A DNA stretch of 64,000 nt from Bactrocera neohumeralis (Eukaryota > Arthropoda > Insecta > Diptera > Tephritidae): positions 12,130,368-12,194,367 of the forward strand of contig NC_065919.1 of assembly GCF_024586455.1 (NCBI RefSeq). The letters are read 5' to 3'. The first letter of the stretch is position 1. Every line of letters begins with the position of its first letter. Shown in pieces: positions 13,301 to 28,300 of this stretch. The translations under genes were made by a program, and so were the position numbers. Below the pieces are notes generated by a model. It was not told the DNA's origin. It saw only the letters and a program-made list of their open reading frames with translations, and ran no database searches.

Positions 13301-16300
13301 CTTAACCGCTGCAGAAGAGAAAATCCGAATCAGACCAAATCCATGAACCCAACCTCAAATAAATTGTGAAATTCGATAAAACCACGCTTAACGGCACATA
13401 TCGATAACATACCCGAGCAAAAACCACCAATTTGTGTTCTTTTTTTTATAAAATTATCAAAGAATTGCGCGGCCCATACCACACCAACAACACCGTCATT
13501 CGCATACGAGTTGCTTTATCAAAATCACTTAATATATTGCCAAATTTCGACTTATGCAAAACCTTGTAAAAAAGAAAAATTCTCAAAATTCGTAGAGCCC
13601 ATTTAGTTGCATTGCAAAAACAAAAACAAAAAATCGAAATAAATTGACTATGCAAAATTGCAATTTACCCATTTCACTATTTACTCGCTAATCAACTAGG
13701 CCACCAACTAAATCGAAAAGCGCATTAGAGAATTAGCAAAATCCATTGTAGTTTAGTGTTACATAATCATTATCGAAAATCATAGACTTGAATAATCACA
13801 TTTGCTTATATAAAATTGAAAGTTTTCTTTTATTTATGAATTCGACTAATCGACAATTTTGTGTGTGTGTGTGTGCGTGTACAGGAATACAGCGTGCAAT
13901 TGACTTTCCGCGAGCAATGGACCGATGAGCGGCTGAAATTCGATGACATACAAGGTAAATTGGAAATAATCGCTTACATTTATCGTATTTGGTTAGTAAG
14001 GAAAGCAATTTTAATTATATAGACACTTAATTGCAGAAAACTCCATGCATATCGTCACCTAAAATGCGAAACAACGTAACAGCAAAAAACTCGAAATTGA
14101 GTTTTTTATTGCTTACGAATCACTATACGTAGCAAAACATTTTCAGCTGCCGCTGTGAGATATAACCAATATATAACCAATGCATAACCACTATATAACC
14201 AATACATAACCAATGCATAACCAATATATAACCAATGCATAACCAATATATAACCATTTTACAACCCAAACTAAAATTTTGTTTCAATATAAGTGGTTTC
14301 TATTATATCCTTTTTCTTTCGCCTATAAACTTTTGAAAAGTGATTTTACGTTATTCTGCATTTTAGGCGACGAAATACTTATAAGGAATTGTGGAACTAA
14401 GATATGAAAACAAAATTGAAATTTAATATAAAAGGGAATAAGCAAAGAAGACACAATTAATATCTACCCAATTCATATTAACGCTATGAGCATATTTAAA
14501 GTAAAGTTCTCAAATCTTACATAAAAATATTTCATAATTAATTAAATGCTTTCAAAAGTTATATAAAATCAGAAGACAATCCAAAAATCAATATAGTGGA
14601 TCACAGTCCTAATTTGAGAGCACATTTGCAAAATAATTTAGTTAGGTTGTATATTCTTGTATTCTTCTCTCCGAAAAGCTCGCTCAAGGTTAGCTTAGGT
14701 TAGTTCATAGGGTTGATCCATCTCACTTGGGCAGCTATCTGTCCTTTATGTTAACCAAAAACTCCTTCAAGTACATCGCCTCATAGATTAATGAAGCGTT
14801 TTGAACTCGCTAATATCAACTGTAGCCACTTCGCTGGGTTTTCTAACAGTGTGTCTAACAAGATATTTCAATTTCGCTTCCAATCTTATGAAGGCGGAGT
14901 TAGGGTGCCCTTCCTTTAAAATTCGTCCGTTGATATCGGGCATACAAGTCTAATATGGCGAAAGTGTTTAGTAGCCTGAAACTAGAGTTCATCGAGAGCT
15001 CTCTAAAGCACATTTCACCTCTTACCCGCCCCCTTAACTTCTATCCATCCTTGAAAAAACCGTTAGGAAAGCTTCAGCGAGGTAGTGAGAAAAATGTTAA
15101 AGAATGGAATCGAATTAGTCGATAATTTCAATGTGTCCCTGCTCGGAGCCTCTCATATATATTAACTACGTTTTCATAAAGCCAGAATAACACATTTTCT
15201 AAAAAGACCCACTTCTTTCCAATTGCTGTTCTGCAACAGTACTTGTATAAGGCGACTAATGCCTTCTTCAATCTCTCCTCGCTGTTTGGTTTCCATGAGC
15301 GCTTCCCATCCCGCTCGATCAGCGCACAATGTTATATTTGGAAGACACTTCTCATAAATTTTTACTACACTTTGAGACTAGCTTAACTTAGATTCGTTTG
15401 CTACAAAGGTCTCTTTAGTGGTTTGTGCTGCGCCACTAATCCTTTGCTCAACAGTGGCTTTAATAATATTCAAAGGCATAAGTATCTTCAGAAGTAATAA
15501 TTCGTGAGGTGAGCTGTATTTCTGTTTCAGAAACTTTCAAATATTTTAATACTCTCTCGGTTAGTAGATTCGAGCTTAAAATTTCACTTTCGAATTATTT
15601 AAATCCGAAAGCTTGTTGCAAAAACAATTTACAGATAATTTCTTTCCCCGAAATATGCTGATATACATATATGTATGTACTTTTCACAATATTTTTTATG
15701 TCTCAGGGCTGTTAATTGCAAAAATATTTTTTTGTTACGGTCTCAATTACTAGATTTAACCTATCTTAGCTAGTAGTAAACAAAACATTAAATTTTTCTC
15801 AATCATAACACACTTTTGTACAATATATTTTCTACTTTCAAATAACCACATTTTGCTATCACTTTGCAGGTCGCCTCAAGTATCTAACATTGACCGAAGC
15901 GAATCGTGTATGGATGCCCGATTTGTTCTTCTCAAACGAAAAAGAGGGTCACTTCCACAACATAATCATGCCGAATGTTTATATACGCATCTTTCCCAAT
16001 GGTTCCGTATTGTACAGTATTCGTATCTCACTGACGCTGGCTTGTCCAATGAATCTGAAATTATATCCTTTGGATCGACAAATATGTTCGCTACGCATGG
16101 CTAGTTGTGAGTGCAAAAAATAGCAAAAAAAAAACGAATGAAATTATAAATTATATTTTGAAACATGCGCCTTTAAGGGGGTATGCTAGTGTAGAAATAA
16201 AAAAAAAACGATTTTGTTTTTATTTTCAAAGTTTAACTATGCGAGAATATGACTGACATCTTACTTTTGAAAATATGGTTATTTTGCTGACCTGCCACCC

Positions 16301-19300
16301 AAAACTGATTCGATTGGAACTGCAACTTTAAACACGTTTTTCTCGAAATCGTCGTTTTCAAAATGATACCCACGGTTACTTAGGTTCTACTAGAACGATT
16401 CACCTGAAAAAAAAATTTAGAGGGTCTTCTTTATAGACTTGTCTTTATTTTGAACTAACCATATACTCAACATTTTATTTTTACTATTTTTGAAATTCGA
16501 AACCAAGTTTTATTTTTTCAGACAGTCGACATTTCGTGTACAATTTTTTTTATAGAGTAGTCGAAAAAGTCTTTTCGTATTTCTAATCAAATTTCAACTT
16601 TTTTTTTTTTATATTTGTAATGAACTTTAATGAACCAAATATATACCATTTTGGTTGACTACTTGTTGCCATTTTTCGGCTAGAGACATTATCCCTTAAG
16701 TGTAAAACTTTTCTGGTTTCCCGGCGAAAAACTTCGACAAGTAATTTGCACAGGCTTCTCTTGAAGCCAACTTTACTCCATTAGGGGAGTTCTGCATTGC
16801 CGATACAAATGATAGTCCGATGGTGAAAGGTCAAGGCTATATGGTGGATGCATCAAAACTTCTCAGCTGAGCTCTCAGAGTTTTTGCCGAGTCATCAAAG
16901 ATGTGTGTGGTCTAGCGTTGTCCCCATGGAAAACGACGCCTTTTCTTTTTATCAGTTCTGGCCATTTTTTTCGATTGCTTGCTTCAATCTCATCAGTTCC
17001 AGACAGTAAAATTGTAGAATCAATCGTTTGACCAGGCTGGATCAGCGCATATTGCATGATTCCTTTCCAATCCCACCAAACACTCAGCGTAACCTTTCGA
17101 GGCGTCACTCCTGGCTTTGCGACCATTTGTTGAGCTTCACCACGCCTGGACCATGATCTTTTTCGCACATTATTGTCATATTGCGCTCGTCTTTTCGTCT
17201 CCTGTTACCATTCGTTTCAGAAATGGTTAGATTTCTTTTTGTTCCAGCAAAGAAACGCAGATGTTAATTCGATCCATTAAATTTTTCACAGACAATTCCA
17301 GTGATACCCAAACATCGAGTTTCTTTTTGTCGTCAGCCGTTTTTCAATGGTTCGAAACCGTTTGATGATGAATGTTAAGTTCCTTAGCGATGTCAAGGCT
17401 GCTTATGTGATCCTTTCCATAATTTCATCGACTTCTTCAACGATAGGTCGACCAGAGCGAGGTGCATCTTTCACATCGAAATTTTCAGAACGGTAGCGAG
17501 CGAACCATTGTGCTGCACGAACTGATACAGCGTCGTCTTCGTAAACTTCAATAATTTCATTGGTGGCTAACGTGGCATTGTTCCTTTTAATATACAAAAA
17601 TGTCAAAATATAGCGAATTTCTTCATTATTTTCACTTATTATTGAACCCAAACTTAATTTTTTTTTTGTTAAATGATGCTTAAAATCTCACCTTTCCAAC
17701 ACTTTATGGTATGACATAATGTGATTGGTAGCATTGGAGATATACGACTGCAACGGCATGTATTGACAAAATACGAAAAGACTTTTTCGACTACACATAT
17801 TAATTGTCTCCTTTTGCGATATTGCAAAGATTACCTGAGGTTCATACCGCTAAACTAGCAAAGCCCCTTAAGCATAAATGTCACCACTTGTATATACATA
17901 TATACTTTTAGATGTATAATAGCAAATATTATTTACGAAGTTCCCGACGTTTAACCTCTATTATTGATTCACAGTGAACTAAACTCACTTTTCACCTACC
18001 TTAATTACAGTAATTAATAAATTATTTGCGGATTTATACTTTCCTCTCTACAGCTGTTGAAGCATAGCTCTTTTACTTAGCGCTTAATCAAATTCCAATT
18101 TTCACAGATGGTTGGACAACGAACGATCTGGTATTCCTGTGGAAGGAGGGCGATCCCGTGCAAGTGGTTAAGAACTTACACCTACCTCGCTTCACACTTG
18201 AAAAATTCTTGACTGATTATTGCAACAGTAAAACTAATACGGGTATGTTGTCTCTACAGTTCCTATTTGGTTTTCTTAAAAAATTTTTCTGCGTTGCTAA
18301 TCAAATGCGAAGTTTAAAGAAATCATATTTTATGCAAACAAGTAATATTTTATTATTGTTTGTGTCATCTTTGAAATGTGAACGCGCCATATAATTTGCT
18401 TTAACTGTACCAAACGGTGCCTACATACGACTGTGTTCATATTAAAATGAAATATATTCTATTAACGAGCATAATGTTTTACAAATATTTAGTATATTTA
18501 CATATACATATATATACAATTATTTAACTATAATAATTATGCAATTGTCTAATTTCGTTGAAAAATTTATTTAATTGCTTCTTTTATGTAACTGCCTACA
18601 TATATATACATATATAATTAATATTTGAATTTATGTACTTGTTGATGTTTTTCCGTTGTGCTTGTTTACACTTACGTACTTAAATATGTAATTAATTACA
18701 TTCCTTACTTTCATTTCATAAGTAATATTTTCGAAAACATGCAAAATATGCAAAGAAGAAGTTGTTTGTTAACCAAAACACCAGTAATATTGCTTACCGC
18801 CCACCTACACACACACACCCACATAGACTTATAACTACAAGTATGAATAACTACACGCACACACATGCCCACACACACCATACCACCATTAAGCATACTC
18901 ACCACCAGCAAGCACTTGACGCAGTCGAGTATGTATACCCCTAACCGTGCATCAGCAGGGAATTCGGCATTTAATAAATTGTAGTGCTAGAGATATGCTA
19001 AGCGCTAGTGGCATACTAATTGGCAGTTTAAGAATATGATATTTAAGCATAACGAGGTAGCTGTTTAAAAACGGAAATTTCCTCTCAATTTAAAAACACA
19101 TTATTCTATTTTAGTAATGTTTCTTTAATTCTAATTATCTTATGCATGCTTCTTAGCTTTGAGTTTTCTATTAGAACGAGTATTTTATGAATTCTTATAT
19201 CGTTAGAACTTGTGCTTGCGCTGCGCGACACAAACAAACGTGTTGAACAGTTATGCTCACTTACCAATCGTAAGTTTTAAGAGCAACCTCTGGCCAAGAA

Positions 19301-22300
19301 CAATGAAAACGTTTAAGTAGGATGGTACACAGGTAGATTAGTTGGCTGGCAAGGCACCTAGGTCTTTAGTAAGCCCATTGTGAAACAATCGAGACTACAA
19401 TCCCCTCACTACATTATGTACTCTCTGAAACACTATGTGTGCCTGATGAAGTTCATCACTACAAAAAGTTTGCAAGCTCCGAGATATTTTCAAGAAACCC
19501 AGCGGAGTGTTTTGAAGCCTTGTATTATTTGCATCTAAGTTGTACTTTAATCTCTTCCTCCGCTACTGCTCTACAATAGTCATTGTATGATGGTCGCAGT
19601 CTACTGGTATGTCTGGAAATTATACAGTGACCTGCTAGCACCCCTACTCCAGGTCCTACGTCATTCCTTTTGAATTTTAATAGTCGATATTTGTGGACTA
19701 TATTCTATTCTTGCCACGTTTGCCTGCTTGTTGAGCAAGTGAGCGACTAACTCCATCTACAGGCAGCTATATCTATAAGATGTTGCTCCATTTAATATCT
19801 ACAAGAAGGCATTTAGCTAGTTCATCTGCCTCATCAGTTCTAGTTTAATGCGCCGGAGCCCCTTGCAGGTTTATCGTGAAATAGGATGTTAGCATGAGCA
19901 TGGCAATATTTCACTATCTTTGATGCAATTATAAAAGACTTCAGTGATTTCAAAACATATTGCATATACGAATTTATTTCTTATCGTAAGCGGCGTAAGT
20001 AAACTTGCTTTATTTGCTATGATTTCAGCTTGGTAGGCACTAGAGTGGTCTAGTAGTTCGAAGACAATTATGGTAACTAATTTTGCTGAAAAGACACTAC
20101 CTCATACTTCATTACCTAGTCGAGACTCTGTATGCCATTATTGCTGTATACCTGTCCAGTTCACCACTTTCATACTCTTCTCCGCAAGAGAAGGCAATAT
20201 AAAGTCGAAATTAAGCTCAATTCTAAGTACTGCCATACCACATTTACGAGTATTGAAGGCAATTCCGGAAACTGACTTTAACAACTGTTCCGAGAATTGT
20301 AAAAAAACGTTGGCGCAAGTGTATTGGGTCAAGTGGTGATCACTTTGACATACTTATAATATATTCCAGTAGGAAGAGGAAAATTCGTATATGCTTACTA
20401 CAATACTGTCTCTCTCTCTGTGTTTTTGCGCATTTACGTAGAACCATTTCTAAGAGTTATATGGCTTCCTTCCTCACTGAAGTCTACTTCTTGGTTGTAG
20501 GATAGCTTTCAAAGGCTACTGGAATTCAAGAGAAATTTTTCATGTCAAAAATAGAACTAAAAGTTTATGGCGAGTTGACCACCTCTAGAAATAACTATCG
20601 AAACCTCATACTTGTGAACGGTACTCCTTAATTCGTGCAATGGCAATTACGTACTCGGGCAGAGGGAGCATCTTTATAATTAATCTGACTTTATGATAAA
20701 AAGTTTATATTATTCGAAATACATACTATTGTGGGAAAAAATAGTAAGACTTTTTAATTCGCATGAAAGCCCATTCGTCGCAAGCATTTTTTTTTAGGTT
20801 GGCGACATCTTTGCCAAATGTCACATCAAAATAATCAATAGTGTCTAGTATACGCTTGCTTTTCTAAAGTACGTAAAGTGCATTCGGCGATTTTAATGAA
20901 GAATTAAATTATTCAACAAAGAATTTCCATAGAATTTTGTGTGCGGAATCAAATTTCTGGTGCCGAGTCTTTCAAATGTGAGCAAGTCTTTTTGATTGGT
21001 AGAAATTATTCAAAAGGGATCGCGAACGCGTTGACGACGAACCACGTTCACGACGGCCATCAAAGGCAACTGGTAATCAACACTTCAATAAAATATAAGA
21101 ATTGGTGCTTGAGAATCCACGACTAAAGTCAAAGATCTTACCGGCATCGTTAGGATATCGTAAGGATCAGTGTAGACCATTTTGAAAGATCATTTGGGTC
21201 AAAGAAAAGTGAAAGAAAGCACGATTGGTACCAAAATCACTAAATTTTTTCGAAAAATAACGTATTGTTCTTGGCAATGAGACTTGAATCTATGCTTACG
21301 ACCCGGAAGCAAATGGTCAAGCGGTCGAATATCGTGCCAAAGGTGAGCCGAAGCCGAAAAAACCACGTCAAAGCAGGTTCAAAAGTCAAAATTACTGATT
21401 TGATTTTTCGTGAGTTTTTTGACAAATTTTCAACCAATTTCATGCCGCAACTACCGTGTTCACCTGATTTAGCTCCGTGCGACTTATGGCTATTCAGCAA
21501 ACTCAAACGATCGCTACGGGGAAACCCTTTTGGAGTCAATGGAAGATATTAAATGTGAATCGCTATACGCATTGAAGACTATTCAGGAAATTGACATTTA
21601 GAACTGTTTCGATGATTAGAAAAGACATTGGCACAAGTGTATTGGGGCCAAGGTGAATTAATTTGAAGGGAACGGCATAGATTTTGAAGTATGAATTAAA
21701 AATTTAACAAAGTCTTATTATTTTTTGAACATATTAGTATGTACAAGCAACCTTTGCTCTGCGGATATATATTGCAGCTTTTCTCATCATTTTATGCATT
21801 TTGTCTACTGTACCGATATTTGATATTCTCTTTGATCTTTAAGCTGCCTGGCAGATGTTTAGCTTCAATTATCTTCTATTTCTGAGCTAGTGCATTTTAT
21901 ATGATCTCTTTAACGAAATCAACTTAGCTTTGCAGATTTGTTCACATACTTGTATATCTATTTACTTTATACCTTTTTCATGTACCATGAGGTATTTAGA
22001 TCTCGACAAATTCTTTCAGAAACATGTAGTTTCAAAATTTGGCTTACAAAATGGGAAATAACTCAGAATTACTGAAGCTCTCTGTCTACTTATGTAACAA
22101 ACTGTAAAGTATTGCATGCAGCTCACATAACTGTTAAGCAGCCGATTCCTGCGCGCATTTTTTTGAAGCCCTGAAAGATTTTTGTTTTTATATCAGGAAG
22201 AAAATATTTTATTTTAAGTACAAATACAATTTTTTGCTAGTTTATGCATATTATAACATATTGGAGTGCATAAAATAACAGATATCGAGTTGTAGGTTAA

Positions 22301-25300
22301 AATTTAAAAATTTTAATTTGAACATTTTCAAAAACTCAGTGCCCATATTTTTCTCAGCCAAGCAAATATACTGCCACACTCTTTTCAATAATTAATATTC
22401 ATTTGCATTTTGAGTTTGAAGCATGGACTTTTGAAAATTTTCAATAAACTGTTATATTCATTTAAATATTATTGCAATATTAGACATTTTACATTATTTT
22501 TGAGAAATTTTAGTATTTGTTATAATATTTTCTTTGATTGAAATAGTATATTCACACAAAAACTGTCGAAAAATTTAAAGCAATCCACTAAATTAGTTGA
22601 AAGTAGCAAAATAACTGAAATAACAAAGAACTAAATAAAAAAAGTATGCATTTATAAACAAAAATATATACATACAAACGCAGAAATAGTAAAGTAAAGC
22701 GGTAAATTTAATTACTAAAAAACTTAGTTTGAATTGTTTAGTACTTTTAGTTGCCGTTGTGCATTTGGTGTTTAGAACAGTTCGAAAATCTTAGACAACG
22801 TGCAACATTAGCCGCATTTCTGAGTAGCATACTTTATGTACACAACACTGACTAAACTTAAGTTAAATGACAATATATTTTTATAAATTTTGCTTAACTT
22901 TTTAGTAAAATTTTATTGCTAAAAATTCAAAAAACTGCAAAAAAATACTAAAAACAACAACTAGCGCCAATTCATTTGACGATATTTCGGTGAAATTCGA
23001 ATCATAAACTACACACACACATACACGCTTACACACATGCATAACCAAATACACACACATAACTTATATAACCACAAGCAACAACTACGCAAATAACATA
23101 GAAACTCTCAAAACTTTCAGAACTACCAAACTTACATACTTAACTTTCCACCCAATTTTGCGAATTCTGCGAAGAACATCACAATGCAAGACAAATTGAA
23201 ATTGGACAATAAATGAACAATTCTATATGCCAGATGCATTGATGAGATAGATTGGGAAAATCGAATTTAAAACTACGTAAAAACTTGAAAAAAAAATCAA
23301 TAAAACTCTAAGAAAAACAAAAACTTGAAAATGAATGTAATGCAAGAAGTTACAAAAATATGAGAATGTGTACTAATAAACAACTTTGTCTTGAAGAGTA
23401 TGGAACGCTTGGTCAACAAATTAACGGAAATGAACAATAGAATGTATTCTTAAAAATTACAAAATAGCATATATTTACAATTTTCGAAAATACGTTTCAA
23501 TTCCGTTAACATTTTTGTTGCTATACGAAGAAAAACTCTCGAAAAAAATCTAAAACCGCTGCTGTTATTTATGTTTGCCTATGACTAAAAAAGAAAAACT
23601 TATCATTTTTGACTTATTGCCTTTTTGGTTTTCGCAAAAATGCAGTGTTCTTTCAAGTGAGAAAAAGTCGTTTATGAAAGCAGGAAGCGAAAAATGAAAT
23701 GTCATTGTTAGAAAAATGTCAACAAAACTGATGAAAGTAAATTATTATTTAAAAATTCCAAAAAAAATCTTTAAAAATTGAAAAAAAAAATCGAAACTAC
23801 TTTCAATTGCACATTTTCTGCTGTACGGCAGTTTAAAAGCATAAAACACGAAGTTTTCTAATTATCACTTGAATAATTTTAATTTAATTGTTGTTAATGG
23901 TAGTTTGGAATATTATCTGTAGTATAAAAATATATAGCCAACTGATGAAGGTTTGAGCCGTTTCAGCTCCATTTTTAAATTTTTAAGGACCGTCGCAGAA
24001 ACAGCTTGTCTAATAAAGGCGATCCATCATGAGGTTCCCTACTTTTTTAAAGAAAAAAACACAGAAACTTCAAATATAATGGGGAAGGTTTATTATCATT
24101 CGAAAGAACATTCTTTGGCATTTATTTTTTGAAGATTATGTCTTTCAAATATTGGCCGCGGCTACGTCTCAGATGGTACATCCGTTGAGTCCAATTTTCG
24201 GTGACTCCTTCGAGCATAGACTTTATACTTTACATATCCCTACAGGAAAAAGTCTAACGGTGTAATATCACACGATCTTGGTAGCCAATCGTGATTCTAA
24301 TTTTGTATCTCAGCGTAATCAAAATATGATTCGTTCCATTATAGTTAGGTGTACCATTAAAAACAGAAGAAAAATAAGAAAATTCAGTGCTCCACACACT
24401 AAATCTATTCTGCGGAGAGTTAACTGTAATTATAAATGTTTCGAACATCGTTTTCGTATTGGGTCGTTTACTTAGTATTTTTATATTCACTAAGTAAAAT
24501 AACTAATATTCTTCTTCATCTTTCGGACAAGAAATTGGTGCCACGCTCGTAAAATTGTTGACCCTTGCAGGGAAAAAAACAGTCCAAATGGTTTTTGAGG
24601 TACTGATTAAAGGAAAGCTTCTCCCAGCCAAAAAATTTTGCAGAGACCGAAATAAGTAAAACTTTTGGCGAGCCCTCAAACTTGAATGAGGTCTCGCATT
24701 TACCTCGAGGAACCCTACACCTTTTCCATTAATACATTCAGGTCTCTTATCTTTGAGTGCATCATTCAATTTGTCCAGCTTATCACAAAACTCTTCAGAT
24801 TTTTCTAGGACAAAAGTTCAAAATAAACGTTCCATTTGGAATCCCAGCAAAAAGACAGCACAACCTTTTTTGGTGAATATCGGACTTCGAAGTGCTTTGA
24901 GCTGGTTCATCCTTTTTAGACCATGGTCTCTTGCGCTTTACAGTCCTTTAAACGATTCACTTTTCCTCGCCTCAACGATATGCCTCAAAAATTGATACCC
25001 TCTTTGACGTTTAATACGAAAATCACAGTCGTTAATGCGACGAAGGAATTTTCGTTTTATAAAAACATGAGGAACCCATAAGACTTGCTTCAAAATTATA
25101 TCCCGAACGTTGCTTGTGCTTGTGAACGGTCGCGTTAGACAAACTTAAACTTGGAGCGCTCTCTCGAATTGTTATCCGACGATTAGCATCGACTTATGAC
25201 TTTATTTTTTCCATATCGGCTTCAAGGGTTCTTCCAGATCATGCTCCATCCTCAAGATCGAAATATCAATTTTTGTATTGGCATTCGGTCAATACATCTT

Positions 25301-28300
25301 CTTCGTACACATCACTTGATTTTCACCTTGCTTGAACTGCATTTTTAACCTTTTGATAATAAAACAGCAAAATATGCCGATAGGCCACCAAACAAAAACT
25401 ATATCAAAATATTTAAGAATTTTTTTTCAAACATCACCTATAAGGGTATAGCGGTTAAGTGTGAAATTGGCTGCAAAGGAAATCCAAAAAGATCAGCTGT
25501 TATCATCAAACGAAATTACTTAGTGAACGATACAATATTCATTACTAGTGTATGTAAACTATTTATCAAAAGAGAGGTTAGGTAGTACAGCGCAAAAAAT
25601 CAAAAAATTGTTCTCTGAGTTTACATGCGACTACTTCTGTTCCTCATTATCGCGTAATTTCTTCCACACGAGCTACTCCAATTGCCGAACTCAAGTCGGA
25701 TAATTTTATTTCCGAACATATTGTAAATATTCTTTAAAGCCGAGCGCAATTTCAAACATGGAAAGAACTTCAGAATGAAAAACAATACCTTATGGTTTTG
25801 CAGCGAACTGTTATGAACTGGTTTACAAAGCATTTTGTCTGATCGCAAGCGATTCGTTATCTTTTTCTTCTACCCACGTCGCCGCTTCGCCTACTTTAGG
25901 AGTACTCGTGCGAACATAGTTTAACAGCACACATAGCACGTTGCCTGAGTGAATCGGTGTCTGTTTCGTCTGTTCTTCCAGACCCCACGCTTCTAAACTA
26001 CGAATATGGGTGACAAAAGTCTGCGTGTGTGAACGCGCTTTAAGAGATTACATAGGTTACCTCAGGTAAAAACCAGTCTTTTTCAACAATTTATTTTTTC
26101 ATAAAAAAATGAAATATTTTATACGAATTTTTTATTGTTACAAAGATACACTATTAACAAAGAAAATCTAAAAAATGTGGAAAAAAATATTTTAAACTCG
26201 GCCAATGCGACGCCATTTCCAGTGACCCCTCGGAAAAAAGATGCGCCCGTATTGGGAGGATAATTCCTTAACTTGGACTTAAATGAAGGAGAAAAACTGA
26301 GAATTGAATGTTTGACAGAAAATTTTACAAAAAAATTAAAATTTCAGTGAAAATTTCGCAACATTTTTATTCAAATAATTGAAACTGTGTAAAATTTCAC
26401 GAAGATCAGTTGAGTAGTTCTCGAGAAATCTTGCCAACCAACTTCAAGCACACAGTTTCCAGAAAAACGCGTTAAAAACGGCGCACTTAGCCTAGCTAGC
26501 CTCGAGCGCACAAGTTTTCAAGGCTGTATCTCCGAAACTATTACTCCAATCAACTGGATTCAGGACAATAATCTAGAGGTGTTGTAGAATTGAATAAGAC
26601 AATAAAAAAAATCGATTTTTCGAAACCCATAAACCCATGTAACCCCTTAAGGGAAAATTTAAAAGTCTGCGCTTTAAAGCAAAAATAACGTTAACTAACT
26701 ATTTTTCGTGTTCATGCTTCCTTATAAGAAATAAATGTGAAAAAGCACTGCAGCATTTGTATTTAACCACGTGTACTTGTACATTTTTTCTACTAAAATA
26801 TTACTAATCTTTTTTTATTCAAAATTCACTAATTTAATTAGTCAATTATGAGGTTATTTTTTTTTTTTTTTTTGTCATTTTTTGATGTTTTTGTTTTTGA
26901 TGTTTTCGTTTTTGATGTTTTCATTTGTATATGTGTATATTTCATAACTGTTTTATGTTTTGTGTGAGCGCCCCAACGAAATGTTTTCGGTTTTGACTTT
27001 TATGTACGATACCTTGTATACTCATAGGTGAATACAGTTGCCTCAAAGTCGATCTACTATTCAAGCGAGAATTCTCATATTACTTAATCCAAATTTATAT
27101 CCCATGCTGTATGTTGGTCATTGTCTCATGGGTGTCATTCTGGCTTGATCAAGGCGCCGTACCAGCACGTGTGTCATTGGGTAAGTCGAAACAAAGCAAA
27201 AAAAGACCAAAAACTAAGTAAAGCAACACAAAGCACAGTCAAGTTAAAGCAAAAAAAAAACGAAAACTTGCAAACAAAGGAGTTTTCTTTTCAATAACAC
27301 ACAACTTTATTAAATACATAGTCATTTAAATATATAATTTTTATAAAAGTAGCAATTTGTTATGGCATTCATGGCTCGAGTACTCCTTACAGAATACTAC
27401 CAGCGATTAAAGTTGTAAACCAAAAAATCGAAAAAAGAACATTTGTTACGTGTTATTTTTCATTTTCATAGAGAACCTGCTCATTTTTGAGAAAAAAAAA
27501 AACAAATATTTCAATTAAGTTCTAACTGCCGTAATTACTTAGTTACTTAGCTATAATATTTTGTATGTGTGTGTGTGTGTTAGCAAGGAATGATCTTGGC
27601 TGCACCGTTAGCGCTTCGTGACATGATTCGATTGATGTATTACAGGTGTGACCACGCTGCTCACCATGGCCACGCAAACGTCTGGCATAAATGCCTCACT
27701 GCCGCCTGTCTCCTACACGAAGGCGATCGACGTTTGGACCGGCGTCTGTTTGACCTTCGTCTTTGGCGCACTGCTCGAATTTGCGCTGGTGAACTATGCC
27801 TCCCGTTCAGGTTTGAATAAAGCTAGTAATTGAGATTTTATATGCTTCTTATTCAATGTATTTGTATTAATTGATGGTGTATTTTGTTTATTTTTTCTTC
27901 ACATATTTGGAATGTCTGTGTGTGTGTGTGTAACTGTAAATACAACACAACTACACTGCTACACGAAAAAAATTATAATAATAATATAATATGTATAAAA
28001 CAACAAAAAACACAAAATGAGTGCGAATGTAACCAAACAACTAGCTTACTAACAGATGTGATAAAATAACAGTAAACAATATTATTTATGCAAAATATGA
28101 ATAACAAAACCAATAACAACACAACAGATGCTTGCCAATGTTGATTTTGTAAAAAAAAATGAAGCGCCACAACAATTTGTAGGCAAAAACAATGAGTAAA
28201 TTCGAAATGGTTCGAGCATAACTACATATATGCATATGTACATACATATGTATATGTACTGCAGTTGTAAATTATATATCGTCATCTAAAATGCAAAACT

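Noticed and set aside
13861..13878. (GT)n tract before exon 4 as a regulatory site
   Set aside because: Common microsatellite; being next to a splice acceptor is suggestive only and has no further support.
14161..14265. Candidate CRISPR-like array (regular ATAACC repeats)
   Set aside because: Units are 10-11 bases with no spacers and lie between MITE ends; this is a minisatellite in a eukaryotic intron.
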